This document shows positions 7,100 to 15,316 of a stretch of DNA of 64,000 bases, piece after piece. The notes under the pieces were generated by a model, which was not told the DNA's origin, did not search any database, and saw only the letters and a program-made list of their open reading frames with translations. Source of the DNA: JBBRHH01 sp963788015 (GTDB lineage Bacteria > Planctomycetota > Phycisphaerae > Tepidisphaerales > Tepidisphaeraceae); the NCBI GenBank assembly GCA_963788015.1, contig CAWBEY010000012.1:2170001-2234000 (forward strand), given 5' to 3'. The translations under genes were made by a program, and so were the position numbers. Each line of letters begins with the position of its first letter. Position 1 is the first letter of the stretch.

Positions 7100-9115
7100 C
7101 TACTCCAGGTTCAGCCACTTCACCTCTTGGGCCGTCAATTCCACGTTCAGTCCTGGCAGGCTTGTGCGCAGCTCGGACAGATAGCGCGGGCCGATCAGGG
7201 GGAAGGTTGGGAAGGGCTGGCACAGGACGTATGCGAGCGCGATGTTAATGGGACGCACACCGTATTTCTTGGCCAGCTCTTTGGCGCGCTCCAGGCGCTG
7301 AAAGTTGTCATCGCTGTGCCAGCAGCGGACGACTTCGGGATCGTCATTTTTGCCGGGGCCGCTGTTGTTCTCCAGGAAAAATCCCCGTGCCTGGCTGGAC
7401 CAGGGCATCATGGGGAACTGCGTTTTTTCAAACCAGGCTCGTGACTGGGCATCGGATGTTGAGATGCAGCCGGGCCAGGGGGGGTTGACCATGCGCGCCA
7501 GTGAGAAGTTGTTGGACATGGCCGCGAATTTCTGTTTTGCGTTCTTCTTTGCCCAGGCGTTGGCTTCTTCGATTCGCTGGATGGTCCAGTTGCTGCCGCC
7601 AAAGGTTTTCATGGTGCCGTCTTTGACAAGCTCGTTGAAAAGGTCGATGAACTCGCCGACCGGAATCTCAGGGTTGTCGCGGTGGAGCATGTAGATGTCC
7701 ACGTAACCCATGCCCAGGCGATCAAGGCTTTCGCGGTGCTGGCGGCGGATGGCGGGGATGTTGCACTCGGGGGTGTGGCCGCCCTTGTCGAGGATGACCA
7801 GTTGCTCGCGAATGCCGCGCGCCTTGACCCACTGGCCCAGCACGCGCTCGCAGGCGCCGCCGCCGTAGATGTGGGCGGTATCGAAGCAGTTGCCGCCGAT
7901 TTCGACGAACGCGTCCCAGAGGGCGGCCGAGTGCGGGAGAAACGTGATATTGTCGACGCCCATGACCAGCCGCGAGACTTTCTTTTCAAGGTGCGGCAAC
8001 TGGCCATATTTCATGCTGTTTGGCTGGATTGAAAGCGGCTGGCGCGAGGCGGTGAGGAGCTGCTCGGGTTTCTCCTGTTCATAGACCAGGCCGATCTGCT
8101 GGCGCCATTGGTCGAGGGTGCGCATGTTGCCGATGGTGTCATCCCAGGTCATGGCCGGCGAGGGGGCCTGGCGTCGCTCGATGTTGGCCGCGACAGTGTC
8201 GGCCTCGATGCCGTAGATCTGCTGACTGGATTCGATCTCGATTTCGCGTGGTGTTTTCTCTCCCTTCTTATTGATGATGATCTTCACCCGCCCGCCGTCG
8301 CGGGCCGGGATCCAAGGATCGGGGATGAAGATGCTTCCTTCCGATCCGATGATGCGGACGGTGTTGTCGAGATTGGCGAGGATGGATGTAGAGATCTGCG
8401 CGATGATGGGCCCCTGGCCGATTTTGGGGTTGCCATCGAATTTCAGGACGGCCGCGGCGTATTCGTCTACTTGCGTTTGGTCGTTGAGTTTTCCGACGGC
8501 CTTCACGTCGGACGGCTCGGCGAAATCTTTTCCGGAGGCGACGCCGGCGATGAGGCGGACCATCGACGTGGTGTAGCAGCCGACGTCGAGAATGCCGCCA
8601 CCGCCGAGGGCGTTTTTGTAGAGGCGCGCTTCTGCATCGAAAGTGGCCTGGAAGCCAAAGTGGGCGGTGACGAGCCGCACCTCGCCGACGGCTTTGTTCC
8701 GCAGCAGTTCCACCAGCTTTCTGGTCTGCGGGTGGCAGCGGTACATGAACGCTTCCATGAGGAAGACGTCGTTGGCGATGGCCGCCTCGACGATAGCCAT
8801 TGCCTCGCCGGTGTTCAGACCGATGGGCTTCTCACACAAGATGTGTTTTTTGGCTTCGGCGGCCTTGATGGCCCACTCGGCGTGGTGGGGGTGCGGGGTC
8901 GAGATGTAGACGGCCTGCACCTGGATGTCGGCCAGCAGGGCCTCATATGAGCCAAAGGGGCGGGCGTTGAATTCGGCCGCGAAGGCAGTGGCTTTCTCAT
9001 GCGAGCGACTGGCCACTGCCACGAGGGTGCCGTTTCGTGAGGTTTGCAACCCCTGCGCATACGCCTTAGCGATATTGCCCGTGCCCAGGATGCCCCAATT
9101 CAACGATTTACTCAC
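7100..9115 (-). CDS. Gfo/Idh/MocA oxidoreductase fused to aldo/keto reductase
   Basis: 671 residues in one uninterrupted frame. Residues 1-about 360 are a Gfo/Idh/MocA enzyme: Rossmann motif GILGTGNIAKAYAQGL, CEKPIGL, and the C-terminal beta-sheet domain. From about residue 367 (MKYGQLPHLEKKVSRLVMGV) an aldo/keto reductase follows, with FDTAHIYGG (Asp, Tyr), LDKGGHT (Lys) and MLHRDNP (His). Two NAD(P)-dependent sugar redox domains on one chain suggest sequential or redox-neutral conversion of a sugar or inositol derivative. An internal start could also yield the second domain alone. Substrate unknown. Confidence 0.88.
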   Translation of the reverse strand: MSKSLNWGILGTGNIAKAYAQGLQTSRNGTLVAVASRSHEKATAFAAEFNARPFGSYEALLADIQVQAVYISTPHPHHAEWAIKAAEAKKHILCEKPIGLNTGEAMAIVEAAIANDVFLMEAFMYRCHPQTRKLVELLRNKAVGEVRLVTAHFGFQATFDAEARLYKNALGGGGILDVGCYTTSMVRLIAGVASGKDFAEPSDVKAVGKLNDQTQVDEYAAAVLKFDGNPKIGQGPIIAQISTSILANLDNTVRIIGSEGSIFIPDPWIPARDGGRVKIIINKKGEKTPREIEIESSQQIYGIEADTVAANIERRQAPSPAMTWDDTIGNMRTLDQWRQQIGLVYEQEKPEQLLTASRQPLSIQPNSMKYGQLPHLEKKVSRLVMGVDNITFLPHSAALWDAFVEIGGNCFDTAHIYGGGACERVLGQWVKARGIREQLVILDKGGHTPECNIPAIRRQHRESLDRLGMGYVDIYMLHRDNPEIPVGEFIDLFNELVKDGTMKTFGGSNWTIQRIEEANAWAKKNAKQKFAAMSNNFSLARMVNPPWPGCISTSDAQSRAWFEKTQFPMMPWSSQARGFFLENNSGPGKNDDPEVVRCWHSDDNFQRLERAKELAKKYGVRPINIALAYVLCQPFPTFPLIGPRYLSELRTSLPGLNVELTAQEVKWLNLE

Positions 9116-9207
9116 GGCGATTCCTTGTCAAATCAATCGTTCCGAGTGGCCGACCAATGGCCGGGAGCGATAATAACCGTGAGGGCGGGGCGGGCAAGAG
9201 ATCGCCC

Positions 9208-9402
9208 TTAGCGGCGATCCCAATCGCCATGATCGGCTCGGTCGATTCGCTCACCGCGATCTCGATCCGCGTCTCGGTGGTCCGCGTCGCGATGACGCCA
9301 TGTATCATCACGGTCGCGGTCATGGTGGCCTTCGTCTTCGCAGCCGGACAGGATGGGTAGTGCCAACATGGCGGCCAGCAGGAGCGTTTTCAGCGTACGC
9401 AT
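9208..9402 (-). CDS. small lipoprotein with Asp/Arg/His-rich tail
   Basis: 64 residues. A signal peptide MRTLKTLLLAAMLALPILSG ends in the lipobox LSGC, so the mature lipoprotein starts at that cysteine. The rest is almost only D, R, H, E, W and G in degenerate repeats such as RDRDD, HRDADHRDADRDRG and HGDWDRR. AAAGG precedes the ATG. The zwitterionic, histidine-rich tail could bind metal ions, but that is a guess; no family is recognised. Confidence 0.7.
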   Translation of the reverse strand: MRTLKTLLLAAMLALPILSGCEDEGHHDRDRDDTWRHRDADHRDADRDRGERIDRADHGDWDRR

Positions 9403-9538
9403 AATGAGCCTTTCTGCCGGGTAAACATTTAATTGACCGGCGGCGGGTGAAAGTGCAAATGGCGAGCCAGTGGTCCATCGCTGTGGTTGCTCGAAGCGAC
9501 TGATTGCTATAATTTTCGGCCTCCCAAGAACATCGGTT

Positions 9539-10027
9539 TCATTTATTGCTGGAACTTTCCTGGCAGCGTTCGATGACGACGGTGCAGGCGAGGATGAGGA
9601 CGTCGTCCTGGCCTGGGGCGACATCCACGCCGTAGGTGTCGGCGATGGTGAACCATTTTTCGGAGACCTGGGCGACTTCCTGGCCGTTGCGCGTGAAGGT
9701 GTATTGGTGGTCGGTGAAGTTGCCGCGGGCTTCGAGATCGGCCGGGCTGTTGTCGTCGATGGTGAAGCGATGGCCGAAGAGGGTGAAGAGGGATTCCTTG
9801 ACGACGGCTTTGAGCTGGCCGTCGTGATAGATTTCGTAGGTGGGGCCCCAGGCGAGGAGTTTCTTTTGCACGACGGCCAATTCGTTGCCGCGCATGTCCT
9901 GAAAGACCAGGCGATCGCGGAGGGACAGGGCCTTGCCATCGACGAAGAAGACGTCATTGCCGTCGGCGTCGCGAATGGTGAAGTCGTCGCCCCAGGAGAA
10001 GAGCTTTTGCTTCATGATGTAGCGCAT
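9539..10027 (-). CDS. LURP-one-related (YxjI-like) protein
   Basis: 162 residues starting MRYIMKQKLFSWGDDFTIRD, the standard opening of bacterial LURP-one/YxjI proteins, followed by strands DGNDVFFVDGKALSLRDRL, YEIYHDGQLKAVVKESLF and QVSEKWFTIADTYGVDV. The fold is a 12-stranded beta-barrel with a central helix, related to Tubby. Cellular role is not established; membrane-lipid binding has been suggested for Tubby relatives. The start at 10027 is chosen over 10057 by family length. Confidence 0.85.
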   Translation of the reverse strand: MRYIMKQKLFSWGDDFTIRDADGNDVFFVDGKALSLRDRLVFQDMRGNELAVVQKKLLAWGPTYEIYHDGQLKAVVKESLFTLFGHRFTIDDNSPADLEARGNFTDHQYTFTRNGQEVAQVSEKWFTIADTYGVDVAPGQDDVLILACTVVIERCQESSSNK

Positions 10028-10113
10028 GGGCGATCTCCATGGGTGATTGATCCACAACCGGGCATCCTCAATCTTAAACTAAAGCCAGTCACTTTCAGGA
10101 CTGGCAATGCTGA

Positions 10114-11817
10114 TCAAGAGACGGCCGGCGCGGGTGTCGGAACTTGAACTAAGAGTTGGCGCTGTTCGATGGTCAGCTTTTCAACCTTTCGGCCTAAGTC
10201 ACGCAATGTCTTCACGGCACGAACGATCTCGTGGAACGCTTCGCGGGCGGGGCGGGCGATTTCCGGGCCCCACGGATCAACTGGAACCGGGCCGTTGGGC
10301 GTCAGCACCCAGAGCGGGCCGTCGGCGAGGTTGCCGATGAGGAACGAGATGGCGGCTTCGTTGATCACGAGGTGGTTAACGAAATTACCGGCCGTCACGG
10401 GTAAAGCGTCGGATGCGATCCCGTTGGCAATGACGACAAGATCGTATTCGCCGGCCTCAACGCCGCAGGGCACGGTGAAATTGGTGGATTGAATTGTGCT
10501 GCCAGTGGCGACGCCCATGGTGCTGTGATCGTGGGTCCGGCAGTAGTAGACCTTGCCGCTGATGCGGTTGGTCATGCGCACGATGGGGTAGTTGGTTGCC
10601 ATCGTGGCGTCGTCGCCGTAGCTGACGGCCTGAGAGAGACCGTTGAGTTGGCGTCCCTGAAGCGCGTAGGTTTGGGCGATTCGCACCCTGGCTGGGCAAC
10701 TGGTGATCTGCGGCTTCCAATTCGGGTCGGGGTCGCCGTCGGGCGCATAGATGGCCATTTTGTTGCTGCCGTCTGCGAATAGGACTTCGCCGGTGGGAAG
10801 CAAGAGGAGGCGAGCCTGGAACGGCAGGTTGGAGCTATGGGAAGGGTTGTCAATCGTGTTGATGGTGTTGCCATCGAATTCGAGGAGTTGCGTGGGGCCG
10901 GGAAAGCTGCCGGCGCCGGTGCTGGCTGGGCCGGCAACGAGGAGTACGCGCCCGTTGGGCATCAGACAACCGGCCGCGTCCTTGGCCTCCATGCGCTGGC
11001 CGGTGCTGTCATTGGGGAAGCTGGGGCCTGCGGTCCAAGTGCCCGGTTTGCTGGCGAGGTTGGGAGGCGTGTAGAACGCGGTGCGGCCAGTCGCCCCGAT
11101 ACAAAAGGCCCTGCCATCGGGCATCAGCAGCGCAGGCCCGATCTCAATAGAATTATCCTGCATCACCAGAGTGACCGGCGTCGGGCCAGCCGTCACCCAT
11201 TTGTCCGCATCAGGGAGGTATTTTTCGGCATTGGGGCTGTTCTGGCATTCCACGGTGAGGACGGTCTGATCGGGAAGCAGTGTCCAGGTTTCCTCGTTGG
11301 CGTTGAACGCTTCCTTGGTCGCGGCGGCGGTCCAGGTGTCGGCAGTTGGATCGTAGATCGCGGTATTGCTGCTCGCGATAGATCCGACAAGAATTCGGCC
11401 GTCAGGGAGCATGCAGAGCGGCACGTCGCCAAGCTGACTTGACCAACCGTCCAGATTGAAGGCCGCGGTGCTTTTCCAGGTGTTGGTGAGAGGATCATAG
11501 ATTTCGGCCAGATTGGTATCGCCGCCGGCATCGCTGTTCTCGCCCCCCGCGACAAAAACGCGGCCGTCCATCAGTACGGCCGAGCCAAAGTATCGACGCG
11601 TGTTGATCATCGACGAGAGAGCGGACCACTTGCCGTTGACATAGCTGCCGTTCTGGTCGGGCGTAAGTCTCCACCAGCTTTTTCCGCCGATATTGTCGGA
11701 TGGGTTGGGATCGTCCAGCACCATCACGGTGCCGTCGGTGAGCAGCAACATCGTGCTTGCGTTGAACGACGGAGAATTTTCGGAAGGTTGATTCGCCAGG
11801 TTCTGCCAGGTTCCCAT
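10114..11817 (-). CDS. kelch-type beta-propeller protein (galactose-oxidase-like)
   Basis: 567 residues with repeated kelch-like units such as MINTRRYFGSAVLMDGRVFV, AGGENSDAGGDTNLAEIYDP, PLCMLPDGRILVGSIAS and LLLLPTGEVLFADGSNK. The C-terminal part (MTNRISGKVYYCRTHDHSTM, CGVEAGEYDLVVIANGI) resembles the immunoglobulin-like domain that follows the propeller in galactose-oxidase-like proteins. I do not see the copper Tyr-Cys cofactor motif, so enzymatic activity is uncertain. There is no signal peptide at the annotated start. The last about 50 residues are a helical, charged extension. Confidence 0.8.
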   Translation of the reverse strand: MGTWQNLANQPSENSPSFNASTMLLLTDGTVMVLDDPNPSDNIGGKSWWRLTPDQNGSYVNGKWSALSSMINTRRYFGSAVLMDGRVFVAGGENSDAGGDTNLAEIYDPLTNTWKSTAAFNLDGWSSQLGDVPLCMLPDGRILVGSIASSNTAIYDPTADTWTAAATKEAFNANEETWTLLPDQTVLTVECQNSPNAEKYLPDADKWVTAGPTPVTLVMQDNSIEIGPALLMPDGRAFCIGATGRTAFYTPPNLASKPGTWTAGPSFPNDSTGQRMEAKDAAGCLMPNGRVLLVAGPASTGAGSFPGPTQLLEFDGNTINTIDNPSHSSNLPFQARLLLLPTGEVLFADGSNKMAIYAPDGDPDPNWKPQITSCPARVRIAQTYALQGRQLNGLSQAVSYGDDATMATNYPIVRMTNRISGKVYYCRTHDHSTMGVATGSTIQSTNFTVPCGVEAGEYDLVVIANGIASDALPVTAGNFVNHLVINEAAISFLIGNLADGPLWVLTPNGPVPVDPWGPEIARPAREAFHEIVRAVKTLRDLGRKVEKLTIEQRQLLVQVPTPAPAVS

Positions 11818-11975
11818 GTGAGGCCTCTAATTTGAAGGAATAAGGACAGTGCCCAGGCCTGATCAAGGCAGGCCCGTCAACTGCTGTCGAGAGAATAGCC
11901 CGTAAAGCAGGTACAGCAAGTTTTCGCACCACTTGCGCCATCCTTTCCAGTGCGTGGCCGCACAAGAGGAGGATC

Positions 11976-13463
11976 TCATTGCGTCGCCCGGAGGTCGTAG
12001 CAGAGCAATCGGGAGGGTTTGTTGTGCAGGGTGTCGCGGGTGTTTTGGCAGATGTAGAGGAGGCCGCGCGAGAGGGCGGGCAGGGTCCAGGTTTCCTCGG
12101 CCGCGAAAAGCCAGGTGCGGTCGAGTTCTTTGTATCCGCTCGGATTGAGGTCGAGCCAGGCGAGGTGGCCGTATTCGCCGAGGCAGAGGCAACGGCCATC
12201 GACTTGCAGCAGCGAAGAGCGGGCGGGGGTCGATGCGCTTGCTCGCTCGCCAACAGTTTCGGACCAGTCTGGCTCGGCGCGCCAGAGGGTTTTGCCGGTT
12301 TTCAATTCCACGCAGACCAGCGGGGCGTCGAGTGGGCCGTGGCCGTCTACGCCGTAGAGGAAGCCGTCTTTGTGGATTGCGGTCATGAAATGGGTGCCGA
12401 GATCGGTGGTGGTCCAGGTTTCTTTGAAGGAGCCGTCGGCTGCAATATCGAGGAGAGCGCCGCCGGTGCCGTAGCATTCGGAGATGAACACCTGATCACC
12501 GATGATGAGGGGCGAGGAGGCGTTGACGGAGTCGTGGCGGCGGCTGCGCCAGGGGAACTCGAAATCGACATGGCCGTTGGACGGGTCGATGCAGAGGAGG
12601 CCGCCGGTGGGAGGGCGGCTTTCGCCGCCGGCGAAGACGAAGACGCGGTGTTGGCCATGAACGGTGGCCGGGATGGGAGAGGCGTAGCTTGGGCCCCACT
12701 TGTCGCCGGCGCCCCAGAGCATTTTGCCGGTGAGCTTATCGAGGCCGGCCACGCATGGGCCGTTGGGGGCGCCAACGTTGAGGATGAGGAGGTCGCCATC
12801 AATAAGGGGAGTCGCGCCGACGCCGAAGAAGTTTTGGGGCAGCTTGAATTCGGCCGCGAGGTCGCGCTTCCAGAGAACTTGGCCGGTGGCGAGCTTCAGG
12901 CAGTGGAGCTTTCCTTCGGCGCCTAGCGTGTAGATGCGGTCGGTGTCGATAACAGGCCGGCGCAGGCGCGGGCCGGAGCAGTAGCCGTAGCGATCGACGT
13001 AGGCGCTGGGGTAGGAGAACTTCCAGAAACGCTGGCCGGTGTCGGCGTGGAGGCATTCGACGATCTCCTGGTCATCAACGCGATGGAACAGGATAAGGCG
13101 CTCGCGCAGGACGGCGGGGGCGGAGTAGCCCTGGCCTTTGGTGGACTCCCAAACGAGCGCTGGTCCAGCTTTGGGGAATGACTTGAGTAGCTTGGTTTCG
13201 TCGGAGATGGCGTTGTGGTTGGGGCCTAGGAAGCAGGGCCAATCCTGCGTAACTGCGCCGGGCGGCAGGGGCTTGGGGGGGGCGTGGAAGGTGAGTTCTG
13301 GTTGGGCACTCGGAAGGGGTGAGTCGATGGAGGGGAGGGTGGCTGGGGTTGGGGGAGCGGGATCGGAGAAGGGAGCGGCCGGGAGGTGGGCCGGCCATGT
13401 GAAAGCGATGAGGAAGCCGGCGACGGACAAAAGGGCAGCCGAGGTTGGATAAGGTGCTCTCAC
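11976..13463 (-). CDS. secreted quinoprotein-like beta-propeller protein (PQQ_2/BamB-like)
   Basis: 495 residues from a GTG start at 13463, which is preceded by GGAGGG and overlaps the stop of the upstream DUF1080 gene (GTGA), so the two are translationally coupled. A signal peptide (LLSVAGFLIAFTWPAHLPAA) is followed by DWPCFLGPNHNAISDE and repeated propeller blades: LHCLKLATGQVLWKRDLAAE, VAGLDKLTGKMLWGAGDKWG, LVCVELKTGKTLWRAEPDWS. This is the common planctomycete secreted BamB-like family of unknown substrate. PQQ itself is probably not bound; no such ligand motif is evident. Confidence 0.85.
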   Translation of the reverse strand: MRAPYPTSAALLSVAGFLIAFTWPAHLPAAPFSDPAPPTPATLPSIDSPLPSAQPELTFHAPPKPLPPGAVTQDWPCFLGPNHNAISDETKLLKSFPKAGPALVWESTKGQGYSAPAVLRERLILFHRVDDQEIVECLHADTGQRFWKFSYPSAYVDRYGYCSGPRLRRPVIDTDRIYTLGAEGKLHCLKLATGQVLWKRDLAAEFKLPQNFFGVGATPLIDGDLLILNVGAPNGPCVAGLDKLTGKMLWGAGDKWGPSYASPIPATVHGQHRVFVFAGGESRPPTGGLLCIDPSNGHVDFEFPWRSRRHDSVNASSPLIIGDQVFISECYGTGGALLDIAADGSFKETWTTTDLGTHFMTAIHKDGFLYGVDGHGPLDAPLVCVELKTGKTLWRAEPDWSETVGERASASTPARSSLLQVDGRCLCLGEYGHLAWLDLNPSGYKELDRTWLFAAEETWTLPALSRGLLYICQNTRDTLHNKPSRLLCYDLRATQ

Positions 13464-14210
13464 TTTCCCTCCACTGCTTTTACCTTTACGTTCCGAAACG
13501 CCACGATTCCATGATTTCCCTGGAACATCAGCGGGCCCTGGGCCTTTTCGCCGCCGGGTAATTCGCTGCCGGTGGGGCCAGGGACTTCGACATTTTCCTG
13601 GACCTTTTTGCCGTTCCAGATGACGCTGATGAACTTTGCGTTTTCGGTTTTCTTTCCGTCTGCGCGAAGCGCGGGCGCGGAAGATGATGTCGAAGGTCTG
13701 CCATTCTCCGGGGGCCTTGGCGGCATTGGTGGAGGGGGCCTGGATGCCGTAGACGGCCGCGCAATCGCCTTTGGTGATTTTGTCGTCGGGCTTGCCGAAG
13801 CTGTCGAAGACCTGGCATTCGTACTGGCCCATCAGGTAGACGCCGGAATTGCTGCCTTTGGGGACCATGAACTCGACATGCACTTCGCAGTCGCCGAATG
13901 TCTTTTCGGTGTAGAGGTCGGTGCCGTGAGTGACGGGCTGGCGGAAGAGGATGCCGTTGTTGCCGGCCGGTTCGCCAGTGCCTTTCAGCTTGGAAGGATC
14001 GGCCGGGTCGAGGGCGATATCGGTTACGACGGTCCAGGTTTTGGTGTCGTTCTCATCGCGGGTTTTCCAGCCGGTGGTGTCTTTGCCGTTGAAGAGACTT
14101 ATCGAGCCGTCGTCGGGCTTTTTCTCCTGGGCGCGCATGGCGACAGGCAGGCTCAAAGCGAGTGCGGCGAGGATCAGAATGAGTCGGCGGTTGGAAATGA
14201 GTTGGTTCAT
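13460..14210 (-). CDS. DUF1080 (3-keto-disaccharide hydrolase-like) secreted protein, frameshifted
   Basis: Start MNQLISNRRLILILAALALS is a signal peptide; the DUF1080 fold follows: ISLFNGKDTTGWK, GILFRQPVTHG, YLMGQYECQVFDSFG, AAVYGIQAP, GEWQTFDIIFRA. The frame then breaks near 13680-13690; another frame continues ADGKKTENAKFISVIWNGKK to FQGNHGIVAFRNVKVK and a stop at 13460. Joined length is about 249 residues, right for the family. DUF1080 proteins are lectin-like glucanase folds, some of which act on 3-keto-disaccharides, which fits the many Gfo/Idh-type genes. Downstream gene overlaps by four bases. Confidence 0.82.
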
Positions 14211-14542
14211 GGTGGTGAGTCTAACGGGGTTGTGGCTGGTGGGAAGAGAGGGAGGGGGGGTTGAAGGATGAAGTATGAAGGAAGAAGTTAGAATGGAGGA
14301 GTAGATGGCGGGTGGGATGGGGTCGGTTTGGTGGGTTTTTGTGGTGTTGAAATTGAGTTGGGACCGGGCGTGTTGGGAGGGGGTTGAGGATTGACAGGGG
14401 TTTAGGTGAAACGCCGTTCCTCGAAAAGCGCCCCCAAATGCTCCCCAAAACCTCCCCAAATCCTCCCCCTTTTCGACCCCTTTTCGCACTAAAATCTCCC
14501 CGTTTCCTCCCCGGAACCGCCCCCTTCCGACTGGCTCAGCCT

Positions 14543-14589
14543 CTTTTTCACCACGGGGGCACGGAGGGCACGGAGGAGGAGAGGAGTTT
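14543..14589 (+). repeat. CACCACGGAG-type dispersed repeat, solo copy 1
   Basis: Begins CTTTTTCACCACGGGGGCAC and continues with CACGGAGG units and GAGGAGAGG. The same sequence family forms the inverted repeats around the GxxExxY gene at 21.4-21.8 kb, but no gene is attached here. Confidence 0.8.
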
Positions 14590-14660
14590 GCCGGGGATGG
14601 CGCTGAGATGCTGGAGATTGGGGGAGGGTTGAGTTAGGTTTTATTTTTATGTGGAGTCTG

Positions 14661-14690
14661 GGGACATGGGCGGGACGCCCATGCTACGGC
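14661..14690 (+). repeat. GGGCGGGACGCCCATGC-type palindromic repeat, copy 1
   Basis: Short element with core CATGGGCGGGACGCCCATG, a near-perfect hairpin, followed by CTACGG. Five copies occur in the window, three of them close to CACCACGGAG repeats. Confidence 0.8.
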
Positions 14691-14731
14691 TGGAGGGGGA
14701 GAGGCTGGAGTCGGTTTCGACCAGAGGAATA

Positions 14732-14780
14732 CTTTTTCACCACGGAGAACACGGGAGGGCACGGAGGGGAGAGGAGTTTA
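14732..14780 (+). repeat. CACCACGGAG-type dispersed repeat, solo copy 2
   Basis: Begins CTTTTTCACCACGGAGAACA and continues with GGGAGGGCACGGAGGGGAGA. It lies 140 bp after copy 1 in the same orientation, with a GGGCGGGACGCCC element between them, which suggests serial insertion into a tolerant non-coding zone. Confidence 0.8.
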
Positions 14781-14837
14781 CCGCGGCGAGGTGCATGATT
14801 TGGACTGGTTCAGTTAGGTTTGGTTTAATATGGATCT

Positions 14838-14867
14838 GGGGACATGGGCGGGGCGCCCATGCTACGG
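14838..14867 (+). repeat. GGGCGGGACGCCCATGC-type palindromic repeat, copy 2
   Basis: Core CATGGGCGGGGCGCCCATG followed by CTACGG; nearly identical to copy 1 at 14661, including the preceding GGGGA. Confidence 0.8.
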
Positions 14868-14985
14868 GTGGAGGGGGCGGAGGGGGGATTGTGCGAGGCT
14901 GGAGTTAGTCCCGGATATTCATCCGAGGGTTTGCGCTGTTGAAGATTCGAGGATCGAATCTGCTGAGGCTATTCACTTGTCAAAG

Positions 14986-15093
14986 AACATGGGTTGTCCG
15001 AAAGGGGTGAGTCGCTTCTGGCCCCCTTTTGTCCCGTGCTGCCATCGCATCTTTGGGAGGCGGCGGACAGCGAACAATATCCTATCGTATGGG
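14986..15093 (+). repeat. dispersed ~110-bp repeat, copy 2
   Basis: Plus-strand counterpart of 1735-1849. Conserved blocks in order are AACATGGGTT, TCCGAAAGGGG, GTCCCGTGC, GCATCTTTGGG, GCGAACA, TATCCTATC and TATGGG. Short frames can be read through each copy but they differ between copies, so coding is unlikely. Confidence 0.7.
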
Positions 15094-15224
15094 ATGTCGA
15101 GGGTCAAGGGAATTATGCAGATTGAAGCGAAAATTCGTCATCCCGGCCCTCTTCACCTCCCCGCTCGCGTGGGATCCCAGTTAGTGAACTGGGAGAGGGG
15201 AAATGAAAGTGGACAGAAGACGGG

Positions 15225-15296
15225 CCCTCACCCCAACCCTCTCCCAGAATACTGGGAGAGGGGGATGAGGTATTGGGAGAGGGGGAAGAGTGAGGG
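15225..15296 (+). repeat. palindromic CCCTCTCCCAG repeat
   Basis: CCCTCTCCCAG at 15237-15247 pairs perfectly with CTGGGAGAGGG at 15252-15262 across an AATA loop, and outer CCCTCAC and GTGAGGG arms flank it. Two further CTGGGAGAGGGG-like units lie at about 15190 and 15271. It belongs to a common class of REP-like palindromic repeats in intergenic DNA. Transcribed from either strand it would form a strong hairpin. Confidence 0.7.
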
Positions 15297-15316
15297 TGCT
15301 CAGTGCTCGGGTGGTT

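Noticed and set aside
14213..15316. Protein genes in the repeat block
   Set aside because: Short frames there change between repeat copies and are made of repeat translation such as HHGEHGR; no ribosome site.
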